Shown piece by piece: positions 1 to 10,124 of a stretch of DNA of 10,794 nt (its first letter is position 1; the number at the start of each line of letters is the position of its first letter). The notes below the pieces were generated by a model. The model searched no databases. It was not told the DNA's origin and saw nothing but the letters and a program-made list of their open reading frames with translations. The position numbers and the translations under genes were made by a program. This DNA is from Alphaproteobacteria bacterium (GTDB lineage: Bacteria > Pseudomonadota > Alphaproteobacteria > Rhodobacterales > Rhodobacteraceae): NCBI GenBank assembly GCA_003696705.1, contig RFGD01000298.1, forward strand, positions 1 through 10,794. The letters run 5' to 3'.

Positions 1-1229
1 CCCCGCGGCCCGACGGTGATGCGCCAGGGCAGGCCGATCAGATCCATCGTGGCGAACTTGGCGCCCGCGCGCTCTTCGGTGTCGTCGTAAAGCGGCTCGA
101 GCCCGCGCGCCACCAGCGCCGCATAGATCGCGTCGCAGGCGGCATCGGCCGCGCCGTCGCCCTGGCGGAGGTTGACGATGCCGACATGGAAGGGCGTGAC
201 GCCTTCGGGCCAGATGATCCCTCGGTCGTCATGGCTGGCCTCGATGATGGCCCCGACGAGCCGGCTCACGCCGATCCCGTGCGAGCCCATGTGCACCGGG
301 ACACGTTCGCCGTTCTCGTTGACGACGGTGGCATTCATCGGCTCGGAATACTTGGTGCCGAAGTAGAAGATCTGCCCCACCTCGATGGCCCGCGATCGGG
401 CCCGTCGGGCTTCGGGAACCTTTGCGAACTCGGCCTCGTCATGGGTTTCGTCCGTGCGGGCATAGGGCGTCGTCCATTGGCGGACGATGGCCTCGACCTC
501 TTCCCGGTCGTCGTAGTTGACGTGCCGTTCGCCGAACTCGAGGTCCAGAATGGCATTGTCGTAGAAGACCTCGGATTCGCCCGTTTCGGCAAGGACAAGG
601 AATTCGTGGGTGTTGTCGCCGCCGATCGGGCCGGACGCGGCGCGCATCGGAATGGCCTTCAGCCCCATGCGCTCGTAGGTGCGCAGATAGCTGACCATGT
701 GCCGGTTGTAGGCGTGGATGGCGCTTTCGCGGTCGATGTCGAAGTTGTAGCCGTCCTTCATGTAGAACTCGCGCCCGCGCATGACGCCGAAGCGGGGCCG
801 GATCTCGTCCCGGAACTTCCACTGGATGTGATAGAGCGTCAGGGGCAGGTCGCGATAGGAATTCACGTGCGACCGGAAGATGTCGGTGATCATCTCCTCG
901 TTCGTGGGACCGTAGACAAGCTCGCGATCATGGCGGTCGCGAATGCGCAGCATCTCGGGACCGTAGGCGTCGTAGCGCCCCGATTCCTTCCAGAGCTCGG
1001 CCGGCTGAAGCGTCGGCATCAGCATCGGAATGTGGCCGGCGCGCTGTTGTTCTTCGTGCACGATCGCCTCGATCCGCTTCAGCACGCGGTAGCCCAGCGG
1101 CAGCCACGAATAGATCCCGGCAGCCGCCTGCTTGATCATCCCGGCGCGCAGCATGTAGCGATGCGAGACGATCTGCGCCTCGGCGGGGTTTTCCTTGAGA
1201 ACCGGCAGGAAGTAGCGGGACAGACGCAT
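1..1229 (-). CDS. proS: Prolyl-tRNA synthetase, C-terminus cut by window edge
   Basis: This cytoplasmic class II aminoacyl-tRNA synthetase charges tRNA-Pro with proline using ATP. The window holds 409 codons from the start; about 30-40 C-terminal residues are probably missing, judging by the usual 440-450 residues in alphaproteobacteria. The N-terminus MRLSRYFLPVLKE is the family start. Class II motif 2 is FRDE at residues 139-142, followed by RPRFGVMRGREF. Motif 3 is GSHGIGVSRL at 315-324. The anticodon-binding domain begins near TPFHVGIVNL (345-354). Motifs 2 and 3 lie only about 170 residues apart, so the roughly 180-residue editing insertion of E. coli-type enzymes is absent. The start at 1229 has GGAG ten bases upstream, a rather long spacer. 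An in-frame ATG at 1265 and GTG at 1250 lack a ribosome site and would add residues outside the family. It lies 96 bp downstream of ppx on the same strand. Identity is certain; the exact start is slightly less so. Confidence 0.96.
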   Translation of the reverse strand, partial: MRLSRYFLPVLKENPAEAQIVSHRYMLRAGMIKQAAAGIYSWLPLGYRVLKRIEAIVHEEQQRAGHIPMLMPTLQPAELWKESGRYDAYGPEMLRIRDRHDRELVYGPTNEEMITDIFRSHVNSYRDLPLTLYHIQWKFRDEIRPRFGVMRGREFYMKDGYNFDIDRESAIHAYNRHMVSYLRTYERMGLKAIPMRAASGPIGGDNTHEFLVLAETGESEVFYDNAILDLEFGERHVNYDDREEVEAIVRQWTTPYARTDETHDEAEFAKVPEARRARSRAIEVGQIFYFGTKYSEPMNATVVNENGERVPVHMGSHGIGVSRLVGAIIEASHDDRGIIWPEGVTPFHVGIVNLRQGDGAADAACDAIYAALVARGLEPLYDDTEERAGAKFATMDLIGLPWRITVGPR

Positions 1230-1301
1230 CGAACTGAGGCTCCGTTTCACGTGGATGACGGCCATCGTCTATGCCATCGGGCGTGTGCCGGCAAGCTCGG
1301 G

Positions 1302-1321
1302 ACGCGCGCGTGCAGGCGCGT
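1302..1321 (-). terminator. GC-rich hairpin just after ppx, possible weak terminator
   Basis: A perfect 6-bp inverted repeat (ACGCGC and GCGCGT, 8-base loop) starts five bases past the ppx stop codon, in the 96-bp ppx-proS gap. No T-run follows, so it is not a classic intrinsic terminator. It could attenuate transcription or protect the mRNA 3' end. GC-rich DNA produces such stems by chance, so confidence is low. I see no convincing proS promoter in the rest of the gap. Confidence 0.25.
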
Positions 1322-1325
1322 GCGC

Positions 1326-2861
1326 TCAGACCATCTCGACCTCTGGCGTGCAGCCCAGCGCCTTGGCGAGCGCGCCAAGGCGCGCCTCGGCCACCTCGCC
1401 GTAAAGATCGGCCGCCCTGCGCGGAAGCTGAAAGACGAGGACCTTCTTTCGCGGGTGCAGGCGAAGCGCGCCCAGCATCTCGGCGTTCTGCGCCGAGAAC
1501 ATCGCCCCGAAACGCATCGCCTTGCCCAGAACCTCGGCGGCGCGAAGCCCTTCGTCATCGAGAAGGGGCAACAGCCTGTCGAGGCGGCCCGGCGCGCGCG
1601 TGTTCTTGTAGCGGTGAAGAAGCGCAAGCCCCAGGAAGACCCGTCCCTTGTGGTCGAGCCCCCCAAGGTTGGCCCAGGTCGCCGTGTCGAAACAGACCTC
1701 GGCGCGATAGTCGGGGTGGGCGCGCCAGTTGACGTCGTGAAGAAGGCACGCCGCCTTCACAAGGCGCAGGCGGTCCATCTTGGCGTTCGCGAACAGCGGT
1801 TCGACAAAGCGGTAGAGGACCTTGCCAAAGCCGGGGAAGCGCGCGCTCGTCCGCTCGGCATGGCGGGCGGCCTCGATCAGCGGGTCACGACGGCGAAGCT
1901 CGTCCGGCATCTGCTCGTAGAGAAGCCCCTCGCGCAGACCGTAGGACGAGACGGCGACGCGCCGCGGCTCGAAGGCGCGGAGAAGCTCGCGCAGGACCTC
2001 TCCGGCGATGGGGACAAGGCGCATCCGCTCGGCGCTCGTGCCGGTGCGCGCGCGCAGCTTGCCAAGGTCCTTGCCCTGAAGCCACTTGATCGTCTGCAGG
2101 ATCGACCGCGGCTTCATCTCGTATTCGTGAAGGACCGTAAGGGGATAGTCGCGCCGCGCCATGTCCAGCCGGGCGATGGCGCGCCACGAACCGCCGACCA
2201 GATAGATATGGTCATATTCGCCGTCGAGACGCTTGCGCACCTCGGCGAGCCGTTCGCGGGCGTGGGCCCGCATCGCCTTCCGCCCGCCCTTCATGCCGAT
2301 GAGTTTCAGCGGCGCAAGATCGGTCGTCAGACGCCGGCCCACATGGCCGCCCGAAACCTCGGCCAGTTCCATCGAAGAGCCGCCCATGTCGCAGACAAGC
2401 CCCCTTGCGCCCGGCCAGCCCAGAAGGACGCCCTGGGCCGAAAGGCGCGCCTCGGTATCGCCGTCGGCCACCCAAAGCCGGATGCCGGTTTCGGCCAGCA
2501 CCTCGTCGCGGAAGGCAGGACCGTCCGCGGCCTCGCGCACGGCCGCCGTCGCGACCGCCGAAAGCGTCGTGACCTCGATGCCCCGCGTGACCATCGCGAA
2601 GCGGCGCAGCGCGGCCAGCGCGCGCGTGCGCCCCTCGGGGTTCAGCCGCCCCGTTTCGCCAAGCCCCGCCCCCAGACCGCACAGGATCTTCTCGTTGTAG
2701 AAATAGGCCGGGCTTCGCGCCGCCCCGTCGAACACGACAAGCCTGACCGAGTTCGAGCCGACGTCGATGACCCCGACCCGGCGCAAGGCGCGCAGGGACG
2801 GGTTGTCGAACAGCGGACGGCCGAAGGGGCCGTCAAGGGCGTCTTCATCGTCTGTGGCCAT
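1326..2861 (-). CDS. ppx: Exopolyphosphatase, Ppx/GppA family
   Basis: This cytoplasmic enzyme of the Ppx/GppA family removes terminal phosphates from inorganic polyphosphate; some relatives hydrolyse pppGpp instead. It has 511 residues, a normal Ppx length. The ASKHA-type phosphate-binding loop is GVIDVGSNSVRLVV near residues 30-43. The second phosphate-binding motif is CDMGGSSMEL near 157-166, and VATAAVREA lies between them. The C-terminal third carries an HD-like helical region with LLHDV (His375-Asp376), as in long Ppx proteins. I chose ATG 2861 because AAGGGGAA lies six bases upstream. A GTG at 2879 would extend the frame by six residues but would place that ribosome site inside the gene. 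It lies 71 bp behind ppk1 on the same strand, so synthesis and breakdown of polyphosphate are probably co-transcribed. Polyphosphatase activity is inferred from this pairing; GppA activity cannot be excluded. Confidence 0.93.
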   Translation of the reverse strand: MATDDEDALDGPFGRPLFDNPSLRALRRVGVIDVGSNSVRLVVFDGAARSPAYFYNEKILCGLGAGLGETGRLNPEGRTRALAALRRFAMVTRGIEVTTLSAVATAAVREAADGPAFRDEVLAETGIRLWVADGDTEARLSAQGVLLGWPGARGLVCDMGGSSMELAEVSGGHVGRRLTTDLAPLKLIGMKGGRKAMRAHARERLAEVRKRLDGEYDHIYLVGGSWRAIARLDMARRDYPLTVLHEYEMKPRSILQTIKWLQGKDLGKLRARTGTSAERMRLVPIAGEVLRELLRAFEPRRVAVSSYGLREGLLYEQMPDELRRRDPLIEAARHAERTSARFPGFGKVLYRFVEPLFANAKMDRLRLVKAACLLHDVNWRAHPDYRAEVCFDTATWANLGGLDHKGRVFLGLALLHRYKNTRAPGRLDRLLPLLDDEGLRAAEVLGKAMRFGAMFSAQNAEMLGALRLHPRKKVLVFQLPRRAADLYGEVAEARLGALAKALGCTPEVEMV

Positions 2862-2866
2862 ACTCG

Positions 2867-2874
2867 TTCCCCTT
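2867..2874 (-). promoter_or_regulatory. Ribosome binding site of ppx
   Basis: AAGGGGAA on the minus strand, its GGGG core about six bases before ATG 2861. It decides the ppx start against the upstream in-frame GTG at 2879. Confidence 0.7.
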
Positions 2875-2906
2875 GCCACGCCTTCCCGGCCCGAACGGCG
2901 CCCTGA

Positions 2907-2924
2907 GCCGGCATGTGCGCCGGC
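2907..2924 (-). repeat. Perfect GC hairpin between ppk1 and ppx
   Basis: GCCGGC is repeated as an inverted pair around a 6-base loop, in the 71-bp spacer eight bases after the ppk1 stop. There is no T-run. It could be an mRNA processing or stability element that sets the ppk1:ppx ratio, or chance in GC-rich DNA. Confidence 0.35.
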
Positions 2925-2932
2925 GGACGCCG

Positions 2933-5119
2933 CTAGCCATGGTGCACGACCTCTCGCGTCAGGTCGGGCACGTCATCGACCCCGGCCGAACCACGCCCCG
3001 ACAGCGACGAGTTCTCCATGAAGAACCTGTGACACGAGAAAAGCTCGGCATCTTCGTCGGCGGGTTGCGGGCGCTCGTAGCTGCCATCCGGGCGCAGGAC
3101 CCAGCTTTGCGCCTCGTCGCGCAGGTTCGCCGCCATGATCTGGGCCATTACCTGCCGGTGAACGGTCGGATTGCAGATCTCGACAAGCGTCTCGACCCGG
3201 CGAAGAAGGTTGCGCTGCATCCAGTCCGCCGACGAGATGTAGACCCGCGCCTTTTCCGACGGCAGCCCCTCGCCGTTGCCGAAGCAGACGATGCGCGAAT
3301 GTTCGAGGAAGCGGCCGACGATGGACTTCACGCGGATGTTCTCGGACAGGCCGCGGATTCCGGGCCGCAGGCCGCAGATGCCTCGCACCACAAGGCTGAT
3401 CTTCACGCCGTCGGCCGAGGCGGCATAAAGCGCGTCGATGATGTCGGGTTCGATCAGGCTGTTCATCTTGGCCCAGATGGCCGCCGGGCGGCCGGCGCGG
3501 GCATGGGCGGCCTCGGCGGCGATGCTCTCGAGAAGGCGTTCCTTCAGGTTGATGGGCGAGATGGCCAGATTTTCGAGATCGGCCGGCGTCGCATAGCCCG
3601 AGACATAGTTGAACACCTTCGTCGCGTCCCGTCCCAGCGCCGGGTCGCAGGTGAACAGGCTGAGATCGGTATAGATCCGCGCGGTGATCGGGTGATAGTT
3701 GCCGGTGCCGAAGTGGCTGTAGGTGACAAGGCGGTCGCCCTCGCGCCGGACCACGGTCGCGATCTTGGCGTGGGTCTTGAGGTTGATGAAGCCGTAGACG
3801 ACATGGGCGCCCGCGCGCTCGAGCCGGCGCGACTGGCGGATGTTGGCCGCCTCGTCGAAACGCGCCTTCAGCTCGACGAGGGCCGTCACCGACTTGCCGG
3901 CCTCGGCCGCCTCGCACAGCGCCGCCACGATGGGGCTGTCGCGCGAGGTGCGATAGAGGGTCTGCTTGATCGCCAGGACGTCCGGGTCACGCGCCGCCTG
4001 CTCGAGAAAGCGCACGACCATGTCGAAGCTCTCGTAGGGGTGGTGCAAGAGAAGGTCCTTCTGGCGGATCGCGGCGAACATGTCGCCGTCATGGTCCTGA
4101 ACCCGCTCGGGCACGCGCGGCGTGAAGGGTGGCCAAAGAAGATCGGGCCGACTGTCGACGACAAGTTCCTTCAGGTCCGACATGCCGATCATGCCGCGCA
4201 CGTCCACGACCTCGGCCTCGGTCACGCGAAGCTCGCGCATGATGAGCTCGCGAAGTTCGGGCGGCGCGCCGGCCGAAATCTTCATGCGCACCACCTCTCC
4301 GCGGCGGCGGCGCTTCAATGCCGTCTCGAACTCGCGGACAAGATCCTCGGCCTCTTCCTCGACCTCGAGGTCGCTGTCGCGAAGGACACGGAAGGCGCAG
4401 TGCCCGACAAGCGTGTAGCCGGGGAAAAGCTGACCGACCTCGAGAAGCAGAAGCTCTTCGAGGGGAAGGAAGCGGATCTTGCCCCGGCGCCCCGGCAGTT
4501 CGAGAAAGCGCGGAATCTGCTGGGGGATCGGCAAGAGCGCCTCGAGCGCGCGGCCGTCCGCGTCGCGCCGAAGCTGCAGCGCAAGGGCAAAGCCCCCGTT
4601 CGGGATGAACGGGAACGGGTGGGCGGGGTCGATCGCCAGAGGCGACAGGACCGGAAAGACCTTGTCGAGGAACACGCTTTCAAGATGCCGGCGGTCCGCT
4701 TCGGTCAGGCGGGCGCCCGTCAGAAGGACGATCCCCTCTTCCTCGAGCAGGTGGCGCAGACGGTTCCAGACCCGTTGCTGGGCCGTCATCAGCCGCCGCG
4801 CGTCGGCGTTGATGAGCACAAGCTGTTCGGCCGGGGTCAGGCCGTCGGCGGCCGGCGTCACGTTGCCCGCCCGCGCAAGTTCCCTCAGGCCCGCCACCCG
4901 GACGGTATAGAACTCGTCCAGGTTGGCCGCCGAGATCGAGAGAAAGCGCACCCGCTCGAGAAGCGGGACGCGCTCGTTCTCGGCCTCTTCGAGGACGCGC
5001 CAGTTGAAGGCAAGCCAGCTCAGTTCCCGGTTGAAGAAGCGCTTCGGCCCGCTGCGCTGCGCTTCGGGCAGATCGACAGGCGTCGGAAAGGGCGCGTTCA
5101 GGAAATCCGCGATGGTCAT
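2933..5119 (-). CDS. ppk1: Polyphosphate kinase 1
   Basis: PPK1 reversibly transfers the gamma-phosphate of ATP onto inorganic polyphosphate, building the cell's polyphosphate store; it is often membrane-associated. The protein has 728 residues, in the family range (E. coli 688). The N-terminal domain contains FFNRELSWLAFNWRVLEEA (residues about 28-46) and SANLDEFYTVRVAGL. The two histidines of the catalytic site are visible as His450 in THAKIA and His469 in YSHFGTGNYH, with the same 19-residue spacing as His435 and His454 of E. coli. His607 in FLEHSRIV and YISSADWMQRNL mark the second phospholipase-D-like domain. The ATG overlaps the hda stop as ATGA, and GAGG lies seven bases upstream, so translation is probably coupled to hda. 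ppx follows 71 bp downstream. Nothing is truncated or missing. Confidence 0.97.
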   Translation of the reverse strand: MTIADFLNAPFPTPVDLPEAQRSGPKRFFNRELSWLAFNWRVLEEAENERVPLLERVRFLSISAANLDEFYTVRVAGLRELARAGNVTPAADGLTPAEQLVLINADARRLMTAQQRVWNRLRHLLEEEGIVLLTGARLTEADRRHLESVFLDKVFPVLSPLAIDPAHPFPFIPNGGFALALQLRRDADGRALEALLPIPQQIPRFLELPGRRGKIRFLPLEELLLLEVGQLFPGYTLVGHCAFRVLRDSDLEVEEEAEDLVREFETALKRRRRGEVVRMKISAGAPPELRELIMRELRVTEAEVVDVRGMIGMSDLKELVVDSRPDLLWPPFTPRVPERVQDHDGDMFAAIRQKDLLLHHPYESFDMVVRFLEQAARDPDVLAIKQTLYRTSRDSPIVAALCEAAEAGKSVTALVELKARFDEAANIRQSRRLERAGAHVVYGFINLKTHAKIATVVRREGDRLVTYSHFGTGNYHPITARIYTDLSLFTCDPALGRDATKVFNYVSGYATPADLENLAISPINLKERLLESIAAEAAHARAGRPAAIWAKMNSLIEPDIIDALYAASADGVKISLVVRGICGLRPGIRGLSENIRVKSIVGRFLEHSRIVCFGNGEGLPSEKARVYISSADWMQRNLLRRVETLVEICNPTVHRQVMAQIMAANLRDEAQSWVLRPDGSYERPQPADEDAELFSCHRFFMENSSLSGRGSAGVDDVPDLTREVVHHG

Positions 5120-5811
5120 GTCTCGGCCTCGGATCCTCGGTCGAGGGTTGCCAGCACCTCGGCGGCAAGGTGGCGCGTGATGTCGCGCTTTTCGCTGAGC
5201 GAGCGCCGGTCCATCGCCAGCACGATGTCGCGGGCCGCCCGGAATGACCGCGGCATCCGCCGGACAAGATAGTCGATGACCGCCGGGGTCGGGTTGAGTT
5301 GTCGATCGGCGAAGAGCTTGACCAGAACGGCGGCAAGAAGCGCGTCATCCGGTGCGCCAAGCGTGATCGCCGCCGTTCCTTGCAGCCGGCTCAGGAGATC
5401 CGGCAAGCGAATGCCCCAGTCGGCAGGCCGGCCCCGCCCGGTCATCAGGAAGGGCGCTGCACGCTCGGCCTGAAGGTTGACAAGGTGAAAGAGCGCCTCT
5501 TCCGCCTCGGGGCGGCCAGCGGCAAGGTGCACGTCCTCGACGACAAGAGGGCCTTCGGGAAGGCCGGCAGGCACGTCCGCGTCAAGCGCATCCGCCATGA
5601 CGACGGCCGCGCCGGTCTCGGCCGACCACAGACGGGCCAGATGCGTCTTTCCCGCCGCCTCGTCGCCAAGCACGAGAAGCCGGCCCGCGGGCCAGCGGCG
5701 CCAGTCGTCGACCGCTGCGACGGCAACGGCATTGGCGTCCGACACGAAGAAATCGCCACGCCCGAAGGCGTCGCGCGCACCAAGATCGAATGCGAGCTGC
5801 CGTTCCCTCAC
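5116..5811 (-). CDS. hda: Hda/HdaA-like DnaA-related AAA+ protein
   Basis: This is a DnaA paralogue lacking the DNA-binding domain. In E. coli and Caulobacter, Hda/HdaA binds the sliding clamp and stimulates hydrolysis of DnaA-bound ATP, preventing re-initiation of replication. The 231-residue protein starts RERQLAFDL; QLAFDL (residues 5-10) resembles the N-terminal clamp-binding motif of Hda. Walker A is GDEAAGKT (49-56). A Walker-B-like LVVEDVHL (89-96) follows, and the C-terminal half fits the AAA+ lid, with DYLVRRMPRSFRAARDIV. The start is GTG at 5811, overlapping the stop of the preceding membrane-protein gene as GTGA, with GGGGA six bases upstream. The gene end overlaps ppk1 as ATGA. 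The regulatory role is inferred from family membership; a general DnaA-family ATPase is the fallback call. Confidence 0.88.
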   Translation of the reverse strand: MRERQLAFDLGARDAFGRGDFFVSDANAVAVAAVDDWRRWPAGRLLVLGDEAAGKTHLARLWSAETGAAVVMADALDADVPAGLPEGPLVVEDVHLAAGRPEAEEALFHLVNLQAERAAPFLMTGRGRPADWGIRLPDLLSRLQGTAAITLGAPDDALLAAVLVKLFADRQLNPTPAVIDYLVRRMPRSFRAARDIVLAMDRRSLSEKRDITRHLAAEVLATLDRGSEAET

Positions 5812-6875
5812 CGCTGGTCCCCGCGATCAGCGCCCGAGCCGAGATAGAGCCGGCTTTGCCTGTACTGTTCGATCGCAAAGCGCGCAAGGACGCCCAGCGT
5901 CGCCGCGACCGGCACCGCGACCAGCATGCCGACGAAGCCGAAGAGCGCCCCGAACACCGAGAGCGCCAGAAGAAGCCAGACCGGGTGCAACCCCACCGAG
6001 CCGCCGACGAGCTTCGGCGTCAGCACATTGCCCTCCAGAAACTGGCCGACGGCGAAAATCGCGGCCACGACCCCGATCCAGACCGGATCGGGCCAGAACT
6101 GGTAAAGGGCAAGGCCCACCGACAGCACGCCACCGACGATCGCGCCGACATAGGGAATGAAGGTGACGAGACCGGCCACCGCGCCGACCGCCACGCCGAA
6201 CTGAAGCCCCACCAGGACCAGCGCAAGCGCGTAATAGGTCCCGAGAACAAGGCACACACTGCCCTGTCCACGGACGAAGGCCGCAAGGCGGGCGTCGATC
6301 TCGCGCGCAAGCCGACGCAGCGTCGGCGCGTGCTGGCGCGGCAGGAGGTCGTCGACCTCGGCGACCAGACGGTCCCAGTCGAGAAGCAGATAGAAGGCGA
6401 CCACGGGGACGATCAGCGTGAAGGCGACGGCACTGATGATCGACCCGGCCGAGGTCAGGATCGACTGCAGGAAAGCCCCGCCCTTGGAACGGATCGCCTC
6501 TCCGAGCGTCGACAGCGTGGTGCCGACGACGGGATCGCCCTCGGCGAGCGAGGGAAGGCGCTCGGACAGGAATGCGCGCAGCTGGTTGAAATACTCGGGC
6601 GCGGCGTTGATCAGGGCCCCGGCCTGCCCGACGATGACCGGCAGAAGGACAAGGATGCAAAGGACGAAGGCAAGGACCGCGACAAGCGTGATGACCACGG
6701 TCGCGGCCGTGCGCGACAGCCCGGCACGCTCGAGCCGGTCGGCCACCGGGTCGAGGAAATAGGCGATGGCGGCGCCGGTGACGAAGGGCAGAAGGACATC
6801 GCCGACCAGCCACAGAAGGGCGAGGAAGACGGCGATGATGACGCCCCACCATGTTGCCTGCTGTCTGACCGTCAT
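5808..6875 (-). CDS. AI-2E/PerM-family inner-membrane transporter
   Basis: This is a polytopic inner-membrane protein of the AI-2E (PerM/YdiK/TqsA) family. Members have been linked to export of autoinducer-2 or to cation/proton exchange, so the substrate here is unknown. The 355-residue protein has hydrophobic segments near residues 9-40, 57-83, 144-166, 207-229, 231-258, 266-281 and 298-330. A soluble segment occupies about 85-140. The family C-terminal signature GNVLTPKLVGGSVGLHP lies at 282-298, and TFIPYVGAIVGG at 238-249. ATG 6875 was chosen because GGAG lies six bases upstream. A TTG at 6929 would add 18 polar residues without a ribosome site. It is the first gene of a tight group, overlapping hda by four bases. 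No relation to quorum sensing can be claimed from the context. Confidence 0.92.
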   Translation of the reverse strand: MTVRQQATWWGVIIAVFLALLWLVGDVLLPFVTGAAIAYFLDPVADRLERAGLSRTAATVVITLVAVLAFVLCILVLLPVIVGQAGALINAAPEYFNQLRAFLSERLPSLAEGDPVVGTTLSTLGEAIRSKGGAFLQSILTSAGSIISAVAFTLIVPVVAFYLLLDWDRLVAEVDDLLPRQHAPTLRRLAREIDARLAAFVRGQGSVCLVLGTYYALALVLVGLQFGVAVGAVAGLVTFIPYVGAIVGGVLSVGLALYQFWPDPVWIGVVAAIFAVGQFLEGNVLTPKLVGGSVGLHPVWLLLALSVFGALFGFVGMLVAVPVAATLGVLARFAIEQYRQSRLYLGSGADRGDQR

Positions 6876-6881
6876 GCCTCT

Positions 6882-6885
6882 CTCC
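6882..6885 (-). promoter_or_regulatory. Ribosome binding site of the AI-2E family gene
   Basis: GGAG six bases before ATG 6875. It decides the start against an in-frame TTG at 6929. Confidence 0.6.
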
Positions 6886-6981
6886 GCCGCGTCGCCCCAA
6901 GAGATGGACGATCCGGCGACGGGGTGCAAGCGCCCTGCCCGACCGGCGCGGACGTCCCGGTGCCCGGCGGCGAGGCGGGCT

Positions 6982-9132
<2,151 letters not shown>

Positions 9133-9138
9133 CGGTCG

Positions 9139-9149
9139 TCCTTCCTTCC
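9139..9149 (-). promoter_or_regulatory. Ribosome binding site of scpA, inside the upstream gene
   Basis: GGAAGGAAGGA ends six bases before ATG 9132. It lies within the coding sequence of the sulfotransferase-like gene, so ribosomes finishing that gene pass over it. Confidence 0.65.
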
Positions 9150-10040
9150 ATCCCCGCCCGACCCATGCGCGGCCGGGCTGTCAACGTAGGTCACGGCGCC
9201 GTCGGCACCGGCGCGCAGCCACGCAATGTCTTCGGTCCAGGCGTCGTGGAGCGCCCGCCGTTCGGCGCGGTCGAACGGCATGTAGCGGCCGTCACGACCC
9301 GCCTCTTCCAGCCCCGGGACCGGCCGGGTGTCGCCACGCGCTCCCAGGATCTCGCGAAGCGCCCGCGCATCGGGCGCGGCGTTGTGGCGGTCGCGCATCC
9401 CCTCGAGCGGTCCGAGCGGGCGGCCGAGCGCCCGGCCCATGGCGACCTCGGGCAAGGCCGCCATCGCCTCGAACGTCCAGACGATGCGTTCGGCGTCCGG
9501 AAAAGCCTCGGCCAAGGCAAGGCAGAGCGGCTGCCAGCGGGCCCGGCGACCGGCAATGAGCGCGATGGTCGCCCGCCCCGGCATGGTTCCGCCGCGCTTG
9601 ACCCAGCTGGCGATGGCCGATGCCCAGTAACAGTCCTGCCGGCGGATGCCGAGGCAGACGCGCCGGACGTCCGGACCGAAGACGCGCGCCGCGCGCAAAA
9701 GCCGCTCGGCCGCGTCGGCGTAAAGGCTCGCCGAGGCGACGTTCCGTCCGACCGTGCCGACAAGATTTTCCTCGGACACGAAGATGTCGACCATGCCGCG
9801 CCTGCGTTCGGCCTCGACGGCGAGGGCGATGCGACCGGCGACACGTTCGACGGGATGTCCGCCCATGCGCCCGCCGCCGCTTGCGAAGGCGCCGGCAAGA
9901 AGGCCCTTCCGTGTCCGCCACGGCCCCCAGACGGCGATGCCGCGTGCCGCCAGGCGCGCCTCGTTCTGTCGCGCCACCCGCTGAAGCGTCGTCGTTCCCG
10001 TGCGGTGCGCGCCGACGTGAAGGATGATTCCCATGCTCTG

Positions 10041-10063
10041 CCTCCCACCATTGGCCCTGGTGG
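10041..10063 (-). promoter_or_regulatory. Ribosome binding site of the sulfotransferase-like gene with adjoining hairpin
   Basis: GGGAGG (10046-10041) lies six bases before ATG 10034 and decides that start. A perfect 6-bp inverted repeat, CCACCA and TGGTGG around a 7-base loop (10063-10045), overlaps its first two bases. The hairpin could reduce ribosome access. The binding site is well supported; a regulatory role for the hairpin is inference. Confidence 0.5.
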
Positions 10064-10096
10064 AAGGAACGTTGCACGAACAGGGTGAAGGATCCC

Positions 10097-10124
10097 TTCC
10101 CCCGCCCGGCGGCAGGCAGGGGAA
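10097..10124. repeat. Imperfect palindrome, REP-like, in the divergent spacer
   Basis: TTCCCC at 10097-10102 pairs with GGGGAA at 10119-10124. After a C/A mismatch, GCC (10104-10106) pairs with GGC (10115-10117), leaving an 8-base loop. The surrounding CCCTTCCCCCGCCCGGCGG style resembles small palindromic repeats often scattered between genes in GC-rich proteobacteria. Only one copy is in this window, so repeat status is unproven. It is followed by A's, not T's, on the plus strand, so it is not a rightward terminator. Confidence 0.4.

Noticed and set aside
1230..1265. ATG at 1265 or GTG at 1250 as proS start
   Set aside because: The family normally begins with MRLSRYF, which is encoded from ATG 1229. 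The upstream starts lack ribosome sites.
2862..2879. GTG at 2879 as an earlier ppx start
   Set aside because: It has no ribosome site of its own, and the good AAGGGGAA site would fall inside the gene, pointing to ATG 2861.
186..2906. Plus-strand open frame of about 900 codons opposite proS and ppx
   Set aside because: It lies opposite two clear conserved genes and its translation has no recognisable domain. Such frames arise because G/C at third codon positions removes stops from the opposite strand.
2873..5272. Plus-strand open frame of about 800 codons opposite ppk1
   Set aside because: Antisense to an intact ppk1 with all catalytic histidines. The translation is charged and repetitive, as expected for a shadow frame.
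6876..6929. TTG at 6929 as an earlier start of the AI-2E family gene
   Set aside because: It would add 18 polar residues before the first membrane segment and lacks a ribosome site; ATG 6875 has GGAG at six bases.
6901..6929. Promoter-like TTGCAC - 17 bases - CATCTC before the AI-2E family gene on the minus strand
   Set aside because: Spacing is right and a promoter is expected in this gap, but the -10 matches the consensus at only two of six positions, so I do not call it.
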